Positions 8,394 to 17,433 of a stretch of DNA of 51,205 nt are shown piece by piece. The translations under genes and the position numbers were made by a program. Below the pieces are notes generated by a model. The model worked only from the letters and a program-made list of their open reading frames with translations. It ran no database searches and was not told the origin of the DNA. Within the stretch, counting starts at the first letter, position 1. Each line of letters starts with the position of its first letter. Origin of the DNA: Nocardioides limicola (GTDB lineage Bacteria; Actinomycetota; Actinomycetes; Propionibacteriales; Nocardioidaceae); NCBI RefSeq assembly GCF_016827675.1, contig NZ_JAERJA010000016.1, positions 1 through 51,205 of the forward strand, read 5' to 3'.

Positions 8394-8433
8394 GCTAAGG
8401 AGCCCCCCAGGACATCGGGAGGATTCCCTATCT
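8394..8433 (-). promoter_or_regulatory. Upstream module shared by units A-B and C-D-E (copy 2)
   Basis: Carries GCTAAGG at 8394-8400 and GGAGGATTCCCTATCT at 8418-8433 on the plus strand, 42 bases upstream of ATG 8352. Block order and the 19-base offset between block starts are identical to copy 1. The surrounding DNA is not conserved between the two copies, which argues for a functional site rather than simple duplication. Confidence 0.6.
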
Positions 8434-8496
8434 TCTGGCGTCGCTGTTCCTGACCTGGCTGGTCCGGCACTGGGGGGACTAGGGCAGGCTGGGGGC

Positions 8497-9870
8497 ATGA
8501 GGATCGTCATCATCGGGGCCGACGCGGCCGGTATGTCGGCGGCACATCAGGCGCTGCGGACCGCTCGCGCCGTCGGTCGGGAGGTCTCCGTCCTCGCCTT
8601 CGAAGCCGGCGACCACACCTCGTACTCGGCCTGCGGGATCCCCTACTGGCTCGCCGGTGATGTCGACTCGGGCGCTGAACTGGTCGCCCGCACTGCGAGG
8701 GAGCACCGAGCGGCGGGCATCGACCTGCGGATGCGCACCCGGGTGGTGGCGATCGATCCGACACGGCGGCAGGTCCGCAGCCGCGACCGCGCCGGGATCG
8801 AGGAGACCCACGAGTACGACGAACTGGTGATCGCCACCGGAGCCGCGCCGATCATCCCGGACTGGGCGCACGACGACACCGGGGCTCTGCACGAGGGCTT
8901 CGGCGTGCTGCACGACCTCGACGACGGCGCTCGGTGGGCGGCGCGGCTCGGGGCGGAGCCACCGCCGGTCGTGGTGGCCGGTGGCGGGTACGTCGGCATC
9001 GAGGCCGCCGAGGCCTTCGTCCGCCGCGGCTGCCGGGTGACGTTGGTGACCCGAGGCCGGGTGATGTCCAGCCTGGACCCGGAGATGGGGGCACGGGTGG
9101 CTGTAGGGATGGCGGCTGCCGGGGTGAAGGTCATCGAAGGCGCCGAGGTCGCCGGTGTCGCGCGCGACGGCAAGGGAGCCGTCTGCGGCGTCTCGACCAG
9201 CGATGGCGGCTCCCACCACGGGTTGGTGACGCTCGCTCTCGGGGTCCGGCCGCGCACCCAGCTCGCGGTGGATGCGGGGATCCCGGTCGGCCAGCGGGGC
9301 GGCCTTCTGGCCGACCCCACCGGGCGGGTCGCGCCCGGAGTGTGGGCGGCCGGTGACTGCACCGAGGTGCTGCACCGGCTCACCGGCTCACCGGCCTTCC
9401 TCCCGCTGGGCACCCATGCGAACAAGCAGGGGCGGGTGGTCGGCACCAACATCGTCGATGACGGGCAGGTCCGCTTCGGCGGCGCGCTGGGCACGGCGAT
9501 CACCCGCTTCGTGACCGCCGACGTGCACCTGGAGATCGCCCGGACCGGGCTCACCCTGGCGCAGGCCACGGAGTTGGGACTGGATGCCGTGGCGCTGGAC
9601 ACCGAGGGCACGACTGCGAGCAGGTACATGCCCGAGGCCGCTGACGTCGCCGTCAGGGTGGTGGCCGATCGCCAGGACCGACGGCTGCTCGGCGTCCAGA
9701 TCGTCGGCGGACCGGGGGCCGGGAAGCGGATCGACACCGCCGCGATCGCCCTGTGGGGCGGGATGAGCGTTGACGAGGTGGCGGGCGCCGACCTCTCCTA
9801 CGCCCCGCCCTTCGCAACCGTCTGGGACATCCTGCAGATCGCCGTACGCCGGCTCGCCGAACGACTCTGA
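8497..9870 (+). CDS. FAD-dependent pyridine nucleotide-disulfide oxidoreductase, CoA-disulfide-reductase-like
   Basis: A 457-residue flavoprotein. The FAD-binding N-terminus is MRIVIIGADAAGMSAA. SYSACGIPYW places a single redox-active Cys at residue 46, the arrangement of CoA disulfide reductase and NADH oxidase rather than the CxxxxC of glutathione reductase. The NAD(P)H-binding glycine motif is VVVAGGGYVGIEAAEAF, the second FAD motif is GVWAAGDCTEV, and a C-terminal dimerisation domain ends the protein (SYAPPFATVWDILQIAVR). Substrates could be CoA disulfide, polysulfide or oxygen; sequence alone does not decide. CAGGCT lies six bases before ATG 8497, so the transcript may be leaderless. MOSC follows by 97 bases. 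Confidence 0.85.
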   Translation: MRIVIIGADAAGMSAAHQALRTARAVGREVSVLAFEAGDHTSYSACGIPYWLAGDVDSGAELVARTAREHRAAGIDLRMRTRVVAIDPTRRQVRSRDRAGIEETHEYDELVIATGAAPIIPDWAHDDTGALHEGFGVLHDLDDGARWAARLGAEPPPVVVAGGGYVGIEAAEAFVRRGCRVTLVTRGRVMSSLDPEMGARVAVGMAAAGVKVIEGAEVAGVARDGKGAVCGVSTSDGGSHHGLVTLALGVRPRTQLAVDAGIPVGQRGGLLADPTGRVAPGVWAAGDCTEVLHRLTGSPAFLPLGTHANKQGRVVGTNIVDDGQVRFGGALGTAITRFVTADVHLEIARTGLTLAQATELGLDAVALDTEGTTASRYMPEAADVAVRVVADRQDRRLLGVQIVGGPGAGKRIDTAAIALWGGMSVDEVAGADLSYAPPFATVWDILQIAVRRLAERL

Positions 9871-9967
9871 CACCGCCCCCGATCAGTGCCGACGAGCACG
9901 CCGAGCGCGACCGGCGGGTCGCCCACCGCAGGAAATTCGGTTGCCCCGGGCTGGGAGACTGAGCCGT

Positions 9968-10525
9968 ATGGGAGCACGCAGCACCGAGGAACTGACCAGC
10001 CATCTGCCGGTGCTTCGGCAGGCACCTGCCGAGAGGGGGACCGTGGCCCTGGTGGTGCGGCGCCCCGAGATCGACCGGCGGGAGATCCTGAGCAGTGGGC
10101 TGCTCGACCCGGAGAAGGGGCTGGTGGGGGACAACTGGCTGGAGCGGGCCACCTCACGTGCCGTCGCCGCGGGGCGGCACCTGGAGGCCCAGCTCAACGT
10201 GATGAGCGCGCGGATGATCGAGTTCCTGGCCGACACCGACGAGCAGCGGGCGTTGGCCGGTGATCAGCTCTACCTGGACCTGGACATCTCGGTCGCCAAC
10301 CTGCCGACCGGGGCGCGGCTGGCCATCGGCGAGACCGCGGTGATCGAGGTGACGGCGAAGCCACACAACGGCTGCGCGAAGTTCACCGAGCGGTTCGGGC
10401 GCGACGCGATGATGTTCGTCAACTCGCCGGTCGGCAAGGAACTGCGCCTGCGCGGCTTCAACGCGCGCGTCATCGCCGCCGGCGACGTGCACCTCGGCGA
10501 CCCGGTCAGGAAGCTGCGTCCCTGA
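9968..10525 (+). CDS. MOSC domain-containing protein
   Basis: A 185-residue protein built around one MOSC (molybdenum cofactor sulfurase C-terminal) domain. The conserved cysteine of these domains is in KPHNGCAKF near residue 137. Other features are GDNWLERA, a long LNVMSARMIEFLA helix and the closing GDPVRKLRP. MOSC proteins act in Mo-cofactor-dependent chemistry or sulfur transfer; this stand-alone type has no assigned substrate. It is convergent with gltA, and the two stop codons lie in opposite arms of one inverted repeat. Confidence 0.82.
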   Translation: MGARSTEELTSHLPVLRQAPAERGTVALVVRRPEIDRREILSSGLLDPEKGLVGDNWLERATSRAVAAGRHLEAQLNVMSARMIEFLADTDEQRALAGDQLYLDLDISVANLPTGARLAIGETAVIEVTAKPHNGCAKFTERFGRDAMMFVNSPVGKELRLRGFNARVIAAGDVHLGDPVRKLRP

Positions 10526-10549
10526 CCGGGGCCGCCGTACGCCGGGAGG

Positions 10550-10554
<5 letters not shown>
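10521..10554. terminator. Possible bidirectional hairpin between the MOSC gene and gltA
   Basis: CCTGACC (10521-10527) pairs with GGTCAGG (10548-10554) across a 20-base GC-rich loop. The TGA of the plus-strand gene and the TGA of gltA are both in the stem. No T tract follows, so termination is inferred from position only. Confidence 0.35.
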
Positions 10555-11845
<1,291 letters not shown>

Positions 11846-11858
11846 GTGTGCTCCTAGG

Positions 11859-11874
11859 TGTGTCGGGTGACACA
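11859..11874. promoter_or_regulatory. Candidate CRP/GlxR-type operator upstream of gltA
   Basis: TGTGTCGGGTGACACA is a perfect 6-bp inverted repeat with a 4-base centre. It has the TGTG-N8-CACA frame of CRP-family sites (GlxR consensus TGTGA-N6-TCACA). GlxR is known to act at gltA in corynebacteria. Here the inner A and T are exchanged for T and A, so the match is partial. It could also fold as a small hairpin in the gltA leader. Confidence 0.4.
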
Positions 11875-11933
11875 AACCTAGTAGCCGCCCCCCCGGCCCT
11901 GTGAAGCACCCCTTCGCAGAGTGGGACAGCGTT

Positions 11934-11963
11934 TTGACCGATCCGCCGTCCGGCCCGTACTCT
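11934..11963 (+). promoter_or_regulatory. Predicted primary-sigma promoter of rplM-rpsI
   Basis: TTGACC (11934-11939) and TACTCT (11958-11963) are separated by 18 bases. This fits the actinobacterial housekeeping consensus (TTGACA / TAnnnT). The start codon of rplM is 160 bases downstream, leaving room for the folded leader. Confidence 0.5.
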
Positions 11964-12044
11964 GGACCGTCGCGACTCCTGCCGCGTTCCGGCCTGCCTG
12001 CACGGCTGACCGGGGCGCAGATCCGGACAACCAAGCCGGGCAGT

Positions 12045-12104
12045 GTTCGTCAGAAGTTGCCGCAGTTCCACCCGGCAGGGTCCGCCTGCCCGGGCTTCAC
12101 GAAC
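12045..12104 (+). ncRNA. Predicted structured leader of rplM
   Basis: Outer arms GTTCGT(CA)GAAG (12045-12056) and CTTCACGAAC (12095-12104) pair with a two-base bulge. An inner stem CCCGGCAGG / CCTGCCCGGG closes over a small loop. The hairpin ends five bases before the GAGGAAAG ribosome site. This placement suits autoregulation by L13, as known for the L13 leader of Firmicutes, but no family assignment was made. Confidence 0.4.
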
Positions 12105-12122
12105 AAGTAGAGGAAAGAAGCC

Positions 12123-12566
12123 GTGCGTACGTACGCCCCCAAGCCCGGTGACATCCAGCGTGACTGGCACGTCATCGACGCGACCGACGTGGTCCTGGGC
12201 CGTCTGGCCGTTCAGACCGCGAACCTCCTGCGAGGCAAGCACAAGCCGATCTTCGCACCCAACGCGGACACCGGTGACTTCGTGATCATCGTGAACGCGG
12301 AGAAGGTTGCGCTGTCCGGCTCCAAGAAGACCACCAAGATGGCCTACCGGCACTCCGGCTACCCCGGTGGCCTCACCGCCACCCCTGTGGGCGAGCTGCT
12401 CGACTCCGACGCCCGCAAGGTCGTCGAGAAGGCGGTCTGGGGAATGCTCCCCAAGAACCGGCTCGGTCGTCAGATCCTGAAGAAGCTCAAGGTCTACTCC
12501 GGACCTGACCACCCGCACGCGGCCCAGCAGGCCACGCCGTTCGAGATCACCCAGATCTCCCAGTAG
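12123..12566 (+). CDS. rplM: 50S ribosomal protein L13
   Basis: A 147-residue large-subunit protein that binds 23S rRNA early in assembly. Characteristic segments are RDWHVIDATDVVLGRLAVQTANLLRGKHKP split across the N-terminal third, GDFVIIVNAEKVALSG, KMAYRHSGYPGG and AVWGMLPKNRLGRQ. It starts at GTG 12123, six bases after GAGGAAAG. rpsI follows by 23 bases, the standard bacterial rplM-rpsI pair. Confidence 0.98.
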   Translation: MRTYAPKPGDIQRDWHVIDATDVVLGRLAVQTANLLRGKHKPIFAPNADTGDFVIIVNAEKVALSGSKKTTKMAYRHSGYPGGLTATPVGELLDSDARKVVEKAVWGMLPKNRLGRQILKKLKVYSGPDHPHAAQQATPFEITQISQ

Positions 12567-12589
12567 TCCACACAAGCGAGGAAAAAATC

Positions 12590-13093
12590 GTGACCACCCC
12601 TGAGTCCTCCACGAACGAGGAGACCTACGAGGTCGACGAGCACGGCGTCGCCTTCACCAGCGAGAGCGACGAGAGCGCCGCCGAGGCCGTCGTCACCTCT
12701 GCGATCGCCCCCGCTGCCGCCACCGGCCGCCGCAAGCAGGCCGTGGCCCGCGTCCGGATCGTCCCGGGCACCGGCGAGTGGAAGGTCAACGGCCGGACGC
12801 TCGAGAACTACTTCCCGAACAAGCTGCACCAGCAGGTCGTGAACGAGCCCTTCGTGGCGACCCGCCTCGAGGGCCGCTTCGACGTGATCGCCCGCATCGA
12901 CGGCGGCGGCATCACCGGTCAGGCCGGTGCCCTGCGCCTCGGCGTGGCCCGTGCGCTGAACGACGTCGACCTCGACGCGAACCGTGCGGTGCTCAAGAAG
13001 GCCGGTCTGCTCACCCGCGACGCCCGAGTGATCGAGCGCAAGAAGGCTGGTCTCAAGAAGGCCCGCAAGGCTCCGCAGTTCTCGAAGCGGTAG
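12590..13093 (+). CDS. rpsI: 30S ribosomal protein S9
   Basis: A 167-residue protein. The S9 core starts at about residue 45 (TGRRKQAVARVRIVPGTGEW) and ends with the conserved basic tail KKARKAPQFSKR, which reaches the P-site tRNA. The first 45 residues are an acidic, probably disordered extension (ESSTNEETYEVDEHGVAF) of the kind common in actinobacterial S9. It starts at GTG 12590 after GAGGAAAAAA. glmM follows immediately. Confidence 0.97.
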   Translation: MTTPESSTNEETYEVDEHGVAFTSESDESAAEAVVTSAIAPAAATGRRKQAVARVRIVPGTGEWKVNGRTLENYFPNKLHQQVVNEPFVATRLEGRFDVIARIDGGGITGQAGALRLGVARALNDVDLDANRAVLKKAGLLTRDARVIERKKAGLKKARKAPQFSKR

Positions 13094-13112
13094 TCACGAC
13101 GCCGCCTTCGTG

Positions 13113-14456
13113 ATGAAGAGCGTCTTCGGCACCGACGGGGTCCGGGGTCTGGCCAACGGTGATCTCACCGCTGAGTTGGCCCTGGACCTCTCGGTTGCTG
13201 CCGCCCACGTGCTTGCCGATCTCGGTGAGTTCGAGGGCCATCGGCCGCTGGCCGTCGTGGGCCGGGACACCCGCGTCTCGGGGGAGTTCCTGGAGGCGGC
13301 CGTCGTCGCCGGGCTGGCGTCGGCGGGTGTCGACGTCCTGCTGGTGGGCGTGCTGCCGACCCCTGGAGTCGCTCACCTCACCGCCACGTTGGCCGCGGAT
13401 CTGGGCGTGATGATCTCGGCGTCGCACAACCCGATGCCCGATAACGGCATCAAGTTCCTGGCTCGAGGCGGCGTCAAACTCGACGACGTCATCGAGCAGC
13501 AGATCGAGGCCCGGCTCCGGGAGCCCTGGCAGCGCCCGGTCGGCGGCGGCGTCGGCCGCGTCACCCGGTACGACGAGGGGCTGGCCAGCTACGTCGCGCA
13601 TCTGGTCCGGACCACCACCAAGCCCCTCACCGGGCTTCGGGTCGTCCTCGACTGCGCCGAGGGAGCCGCATCGCTGGCAGGCCCGCTGGCGTTGCGCGAC
13701 GCCGGTGCCGACGTCACCGCCATCCACGCCCAACCCGACGGGCTGAACATCAATGACGGGTGCGGATCGACGCATCTGGAGTCGCTGCGCGCGGCGGTGC
13801 TCAAGGACGAGGCCGATGTCGGCTTCGCCCTCGACGGGGATGCCGACCGATGCCTGGCCGTGGACCACACCGGCGCCGTCGTGGACGGCGACCAGATCCT
13901 GTGCATCCTGGCCGCCTCCATGAAGGAGTCCGGCCGGTTGGTCAAGGACACCGTGGTGGCGACGGTGATGAGCAACCTCGGCTTCACTCGAGCCATGGAC
14001 GCGGCCGGCATCGAGGTCCGACAGACGGCGGTGGGGGACCGGTACGTCCTCGAGGCGATGAAGGCCGACGGGCTCTCATTGGGCGGGGAGCAGTCCGGCC
14101 ACGTGATCATGAGTGAGTACGCCACCACCGGCGACGGCATCCTCACCGCACTGCACGTGCTGGAGCGGATGGCCACCACGGGCACCAGCCTGGCCGGGTT
14201 GGCCGGGGCGATGACCCGGTTCCCACAGGTTCTCGTCAACGTCCCGGACGTGGACAAGGACCGCACCGGCGACGAGGTGCTGCTGGCCGCGGTGGCCGAG
14301 GCGGAGGCCGAGCTGGGTGCGACCGGCAGGGTGCTGCTGCGCCCGTCTGGGACCGAGCCGCTGGTCCGAGTGATGGTCGAGGCCGCGACCGCGGCGCAGG
14401 CCGACGCCGTGGCGGGACGCCTGGCCGACGTGGTCCGGGAGCGACTGGCCATCTGA
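13113..14456 (+). CDS. glmM: Phosphoglucosamine mutase
   Basis: Interconverts glucosamine-6-phosphate and glucosamine-1-phosphate on the route to UDP-N-acetylglucosamine and peptidoglycan. The protein has 447 residues. It opens KSVFGTDGVRGLANG; the phosphoserine loop ISASHNPMPDNGIKF has the catalytic Ser at about residue 104; the Mg-binding loop is DGDADRCLAVD; the sugar-binding loop is GEQSGHVI; and the phosphate-binding loop near the C-terminus is RPSGTEPLVRVM. ATG 13113 is directly preceded by a GTG (13110) that could also be used; no clear ribosome site is seen. It is 19 bases after rpsI. glmS, the step before GlmM, lies 4 kb downstream. Confidence 0.97.
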   Translation: MKSVFGTDGVRGLANGDLTAELALDLSVAAAHVLADLGEFEGHRPLAVVGRDTRVSGEFLEAAVVAGLASAGVDVLLVGVLPTPGVAHLTATLAADLGVMISASHNPMPDNGIKFLARGGVKLDDVIEQQIEARLREPWQRPVGGGVGRVTRYDEGLASYVAHLVRTTTKPLTGLRVVLDCAEGAASLAGPLALRDAGADVTAIHAQPDGLNINDGCGSTHLESLRAAVLKDEADVGFALDGDADRCLAVDHTGAVVDGDQILCILAASMKESGRLVKDTVVATVMSNLGFTRAMDAAGIEVRQTAVGDRYVLEAMKADGLSLGGEQSGHVIMSEYATTGDGILTALHVLERMATTGTSLAGLAGAMTRFPQVLVNVPDVDKDRTGDEVLLAAVAEAEAELGATGRVLLRPSGTEPLVRVMVEAATAAQADAVAGRLADVVRERLAI

Positions 14457-14479
14457 GGCCGTTCACCACCCCTGGATTT

Positions 14480-14523
14480 GTTCACCCTGCGTTCACCTTG
14501 AATGCGACTGACATTCACCCACC
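14480..14523 (+). promoter_or_regulatory. PHO box (PhoP-binding direct repeats)
   Basis: Four 11-base units in register: GTTCACCCTGC (14480), GTTCACCTTGA (14491), a degenerate unit (14502) and ATTCACCCACC (14513). An extra GTTCACC lies out of register at 14461. GTTCACC repeated every 11 bases is the PhoP operator of Streptomyces and relatives. It lies about 40-80 bases before a Na/Pi transporter gene, which fits phosphate-starvation control. Confidence 0.75.
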
Positions 14524-14562
14524 AGTCGCCTGTCCGCATCGGGACCGGGTTCTCTGGTGTCT

Positions 14563-15795
14563 ATGTGGAGTACGCCGCCGGTCGCGGTCGCCGAACCTGG
14601 CCCCGTTGCCCCGCCCGTCGTTGCCCGGCTGCGCAGTCCCCTCGAGCGGCTCGGGCTCAGCGGGCGTCCCTTGGAGATCGGCAACTGGCTCGCCGTCGCG
14701 GCCAGCGTCTACGTGCTGATCACCGCGGTGAGCGTCATCGGCGCCGGCTTCAAGGCGGCCACCGGGGACCAGGCAGAGTCCCTGTTCGCCTTCGCCGCGA
14801 ACCCGTTCGTCGCGCTGATGATCGGCGTGCTCGCCACAGCGGCCACCCAGTCCTCCTCGACGACCACGTCGGTGACCGTCGGCCTGGTGGCCGGAGGTCT
14901 GCCGATCGCCATCGCGATCCCGGTGCTGTTGGGCGCCAACATCGGCACTACCTTGACCAACACCCTGGTCAGCCTCGGCATGGTCCGCGACTCCGAGTCG
15001 TTCCGACGCGCCTTCTCGGCCGCGACCGTGCATGACTTCTTCAACCTGATCGCGGTGGCGATCTTCCTGCCCCTGGAGTTGGCCTTCGGGCTGCTGGAGC
15101 GCACCTCGGGTTGGCTGGCCGGTCACAGCGCCGGCAGCGACGGCGGCATGGTGGCTGCGGTGTTCGGCGGCATCGGCAGCACGGTCAAGGCGATCACGAC
15201 CCCGCTGGCGGACCTGATCAAGACCGTCGCCGGGGTGCTTCCGGGGCCGTGGAGCGGGATCGCGATGATCGTGATCGGTGTCGCGCTGATCCTGCTGGTC
15301 ATCAACTTCATCGGCAAGCTGCTCAAGGTGCTGATGGTCGGCACCGCCGCCAAGGTGCTGCACACCGCGGTGGGCCGTGGCCCGGTCACCGGTGTCGCCT
15401 CGGGTGCCGTGGTGACGGTGATGGTGCAGTCGTCGTCGACCACGACCAGCCTCGCCATCCCGCTGGCCGGATCGGGCGCGTTCTCGCTGCGCCAGATCTA
15501 TCCGTTCACCGTGGGCGCCAACATCGGCACCACCGTGACCGCACTGATCGCGGCTTTCGGCTTCGCCGGCGCGCAGGCCGAGATCGCCCTCCAGGCCGCC
15601 TACGTGCACCTGCTCTTCAACATCTTCGCGATGCTGGTGATCTTCGCGATGCCGGGCATCCGCAACCTGCCGCTGATCGGCGCCACCTGGATGGGTCGGG
15701 TGGCCACCGAGAACAAGCTTTGGGCGGCCGGCTGGGTGCTCGGGGTGTTCGTGGTCCTGCCGATGGTGCTCATCGGCGTCACGGTCGCGGTCTGA
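14563..15795 (+). CDS. Na+/phosphate symporter (Na/Pi-cotransporter II-related)
   Basis: A 410-residue inner-membrane protein with 8-9 hydrophobic segments. The two inverted halves each carry the family signature: ATQSSSTTTSVTVGLV with LLGANIGTTLTN in the first, and MVQSSSTTTSLAIPLA with TVGANIGTTVTA in the second. These QSSS/GANIGTT blocks form the ion and phosphate sites. Compared with E. coli YjbB it lacks a C-terminal PhoU-like domain. ATG 14563 is preceded by an in-frame GTG at 14557; the choice is uncertain. The PHO box just upstream supports a phosphate-uptake role. Confidence 0.9.
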   Translation: MWSTPPVAVAEPGPVAPPVVARLRSPLERLGLSGRPLEIGNWLAVAASVYVLITAVSVIGAGFKAATGDQAESLFAFAANPFVALMIGVLATAATQSSSTTTSVTVGLVAGGLPIAIAIPVLLGANIGTTLTNTLVSLGMVRDSESFRRAFSAATVHDFFNLIAVAIFLPLELAFGLLERTSGWLAGHSAGSDGGMVAAVFGGIGSTVKAITTPLADLIKTVAGVLPGPWSGIAMIVIGVALILLVINFIGKLLKVLMVGTAAKVLHTAVGRGPVTGVASGAVVTVMVQSSSTTTSLAIPLAGSGAFSLRQIYPFTVGANIGTTVTALIAAFGFAGAQAEIALQAAYVHLLFNIFAMLVIFAMPGIRNLPLIGATWMGRVATENKLWAAGWVLGVFVVLPMVLIGVTVAV

Positions 15796-15798
15796 GAC

Positions 15799-16032
15799 GT
15801 GGCCGAGACCCACGACGAGTTCGCGCGCATCGAAGAACTCGAAGCACAGCTCGCGGCCCTCAAGACCCAGGTCGCCGCGCTCGAGGCCGAGTTGGCCAAG
15901 CACCGGCACCGACTCCAGCATCAGCAGGTGGACCGGCTCGGGGAGTACTTCGCCTGGTCGCATCCGCGGGTGCGAGGCGTGCGGGAGCTGACCCGAGCAC
16001 TCCTCGGACGGCGCCGCTCCAGCAAGGCCTGA
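15799..16032 (+). CDS. Small coiled-coil protein
   Basis: A 77-residue protein starting at GTG 15799, three bases after the Na/Pi transporter stop. Residues 5-45 form a strong heptad coiled coil (FARIEELEAQLAALKTQVAALEAELAKHRHRL) split by no proline; the rest is basic (RELTRALLGRRRSSKA). No family was recognised. Its position suggests co-transcription with the transporter. Confidence 0.6.
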   Translation: MAETHDEFARIEELEAQLAALKTQVAALEAELAKHRHRLQHQQVDRLGEYFAWSHPRVRGVRELTRALLGRRRSSKA

Positions 16033-16050
16033 CCGGCGCCGGTGTCAGGC
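16027..16050. terminator. Inverted repeat between convergent genes, containing both stop codons
   Basis: GCCTGAC...GTCAGGC flanks CGGCGCCG to form a compact hairpin. The TGA of the coiled-coil gene (16030-16032) and the TGA of the convergent acyltransferase (16045-16047) lie in opposite arms. No T tract follows. Confidence 0.4.
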
Positions 16051-17370
16051 GCGCACCCGGCTGCGGAGCCGAGGGTGCTGCCTGAGCAGCCATGAGGCGG
16101 CCGCGACCCCGGCCAACCCGAAGTAGGCGCCCGGGCGGGCGCCCAGCGCCAGTGCCAGGGCCAGGCCGGTGAGCAGGCAGAGGCCACCCGCGATGATCAC
16201 CGGAGTGCTGGTGGCGGCCACGACGTCCGGGCTGCGGCGCGTCTCGAAGGCGATCACCCCGGCCATCACCGGAGTCACCACCAGCAGGCAGAGCAGGATC
16301 CACAACAGTCGGCCGGTCCAGAACTCGGGCTCGCCGGGGACGCCCGCGTCGATCGGCAGGCCCAGCCGCTCACCGAGCATCGCGGCGGGGAGTTCGGCGA
16401 GCTTGTGCCACAGATAGAGACCCATCCCCAGCGCGCCGACGATCCCGACGACCTTGCCGATCCGGCGACGTCCCAGAGCCCGACGGGCCGGTGCCTCGGC
16501 GAGCAGCACCAGCCCGCACTGGACCCACATCACCCCGACCAGGGCCAGGGTCGGTGGGATCAGGTTCGTGTGCCCCTCGGCGTCGTACCCGACCATCGAT
16601 ACCGGATAGCCCGACCCGACGGCCAGGGCCAACCAGCCGGCTCCCAGGCCGAGCATCACCGCACCGGCCCGCCAGCCCCCGAACCGGCCGTTGCGCCAGG
16701 CGATGCCGAGTTGTTGCGGGATCAGCCACACCACCAGCGCGTTCACCCAGCCCACCCCGCCGCGGTTCGAGGTGACCAGCTCGCCGAGATCGCGCAGGTC
16801 GCCCGGTGAGGTCGCCCCGGAACGCACCAGGTCGGCCACCACCGCGACCAGCACCAGTCCCAGCACCGCTTTGAGACCGAACCGCTGATCCATGGCCACC
16901 CCCCACGGCAGCAGCGCCTGCACCGCCAGCAGCATCACCAGGAACCACAGGTGCACGGTGAGCGAGTGATCCAAGGGCCCCATCAGCCGCCCGCTGGTCC
17001 ACAACGTCGGCAGCGCCAGCGCGACCAGCACGGCCAGATAGGTGACGGTGGGCCGGGCCAGCCCCAGCGCGCGCTCACCCCACCAGTGCAGGTGCGGCAC
17101 GCCCTCCGCGCGGCGCCGGAGCACCCCCGGCGCGCTGACGGCCGCAGAGACGAAGACGAAGACGGGCACCACCTGCAGCACCCAGGTCATCACCCCGGCC
17201 GCCTGCCACACGTCGAGCAGGTGGTCGGTGGCCACCGTGCGGCCGTTCTCCAGCCGGGGCAGAGTGGCGAGCCAGTGTCCGAAGACGACGACCAGCAACG
17301 CCCCGGCACGCAATGCGTCGGGGTAGTTGTCCCGGTCGACGCCGGACTCGGGCTGGCTCATCGTGCCCAC
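16045..17370 (-). CDS. Acyltransferase family membrane protein
   Basis: A 441-residue integral membrane protein of the acyltransferase-3 superfamily. NYPDALRAGALLVVVFGHWLA near the N-terminus has the R...H arrangement of the family active site. About ten to eleven helices follow, with HLWFLVMLLAVQALLPWG and LYLWHKLAELPAAML as further family-like blocks. It has no SGNH domain, unlike the first acyltransferase in the window. The start is GTG 17370 with GGAG eight bases upstream; ATG 17361 is three codons in. The substrate is unknown. Confidence 0.82.
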   Translation of the reverse strand: MGTMSQPESGVDRDNYPDALRAGALLVVVFGHWLATLPRLENGRTVATDHLLDVWQAAGVMTWVLQVVPVFVFVSAAVSAPGVLRRRAEGVPHLHWWGERALGLARPTVTYLAVLVALALPTLWTSGRLMGPLDHSLTVHLWFLVMLLAVQALLPWGVAMDQRFGLKAVLGLVLVAVVADLVRSGATSPGDLRDLGELVTSNRGGVGWVNALVVWLIPQQLGIAWRNGRFGGWRAGAVMLGLGAGWLALAVGSGYPVSMVGYDAEGHTNLIPPTLALVGVMWVQCGLVLLAEAPARRALGRRRIGKVVGIVGALGMGLYLWHKLAELPAAMLGERLGLPIDAGVPGEPEFWTGRLLWILLCLLVVTPVMAGVIAFETRRSPDVVAATSTPVIIAGGLCLLTGLALALALGARPGAYFGLAGVAAASWLLRQHPRLRSRVRA

Positions 17371-17387
17371 TGCAGGTGCTCCATGGC

Positions 17388-17404
17388 CCCGCAGCCTATG
17401 CGGG
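17388..17404 (-). terminator. Short hairpin after coaA
   Basis: CCCGCA and TGCGGG flank a five-base loop, 30 bases past the coaA stop in the direction of transcription. There is no T tract, so this is a weak call. Confidence 0.3.
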
Positions 17405-17433
17405 CGCGCCGCTCGACGCGTGACGTCGGGTAC

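Noticed and set aside
14515..15963. 482-codon antisense frame opposite the Na/Pi transporter
   Set aside because: His/Arg/Gly-rich composition without domains; the plus-strand product has both QSSS transporter signatures.
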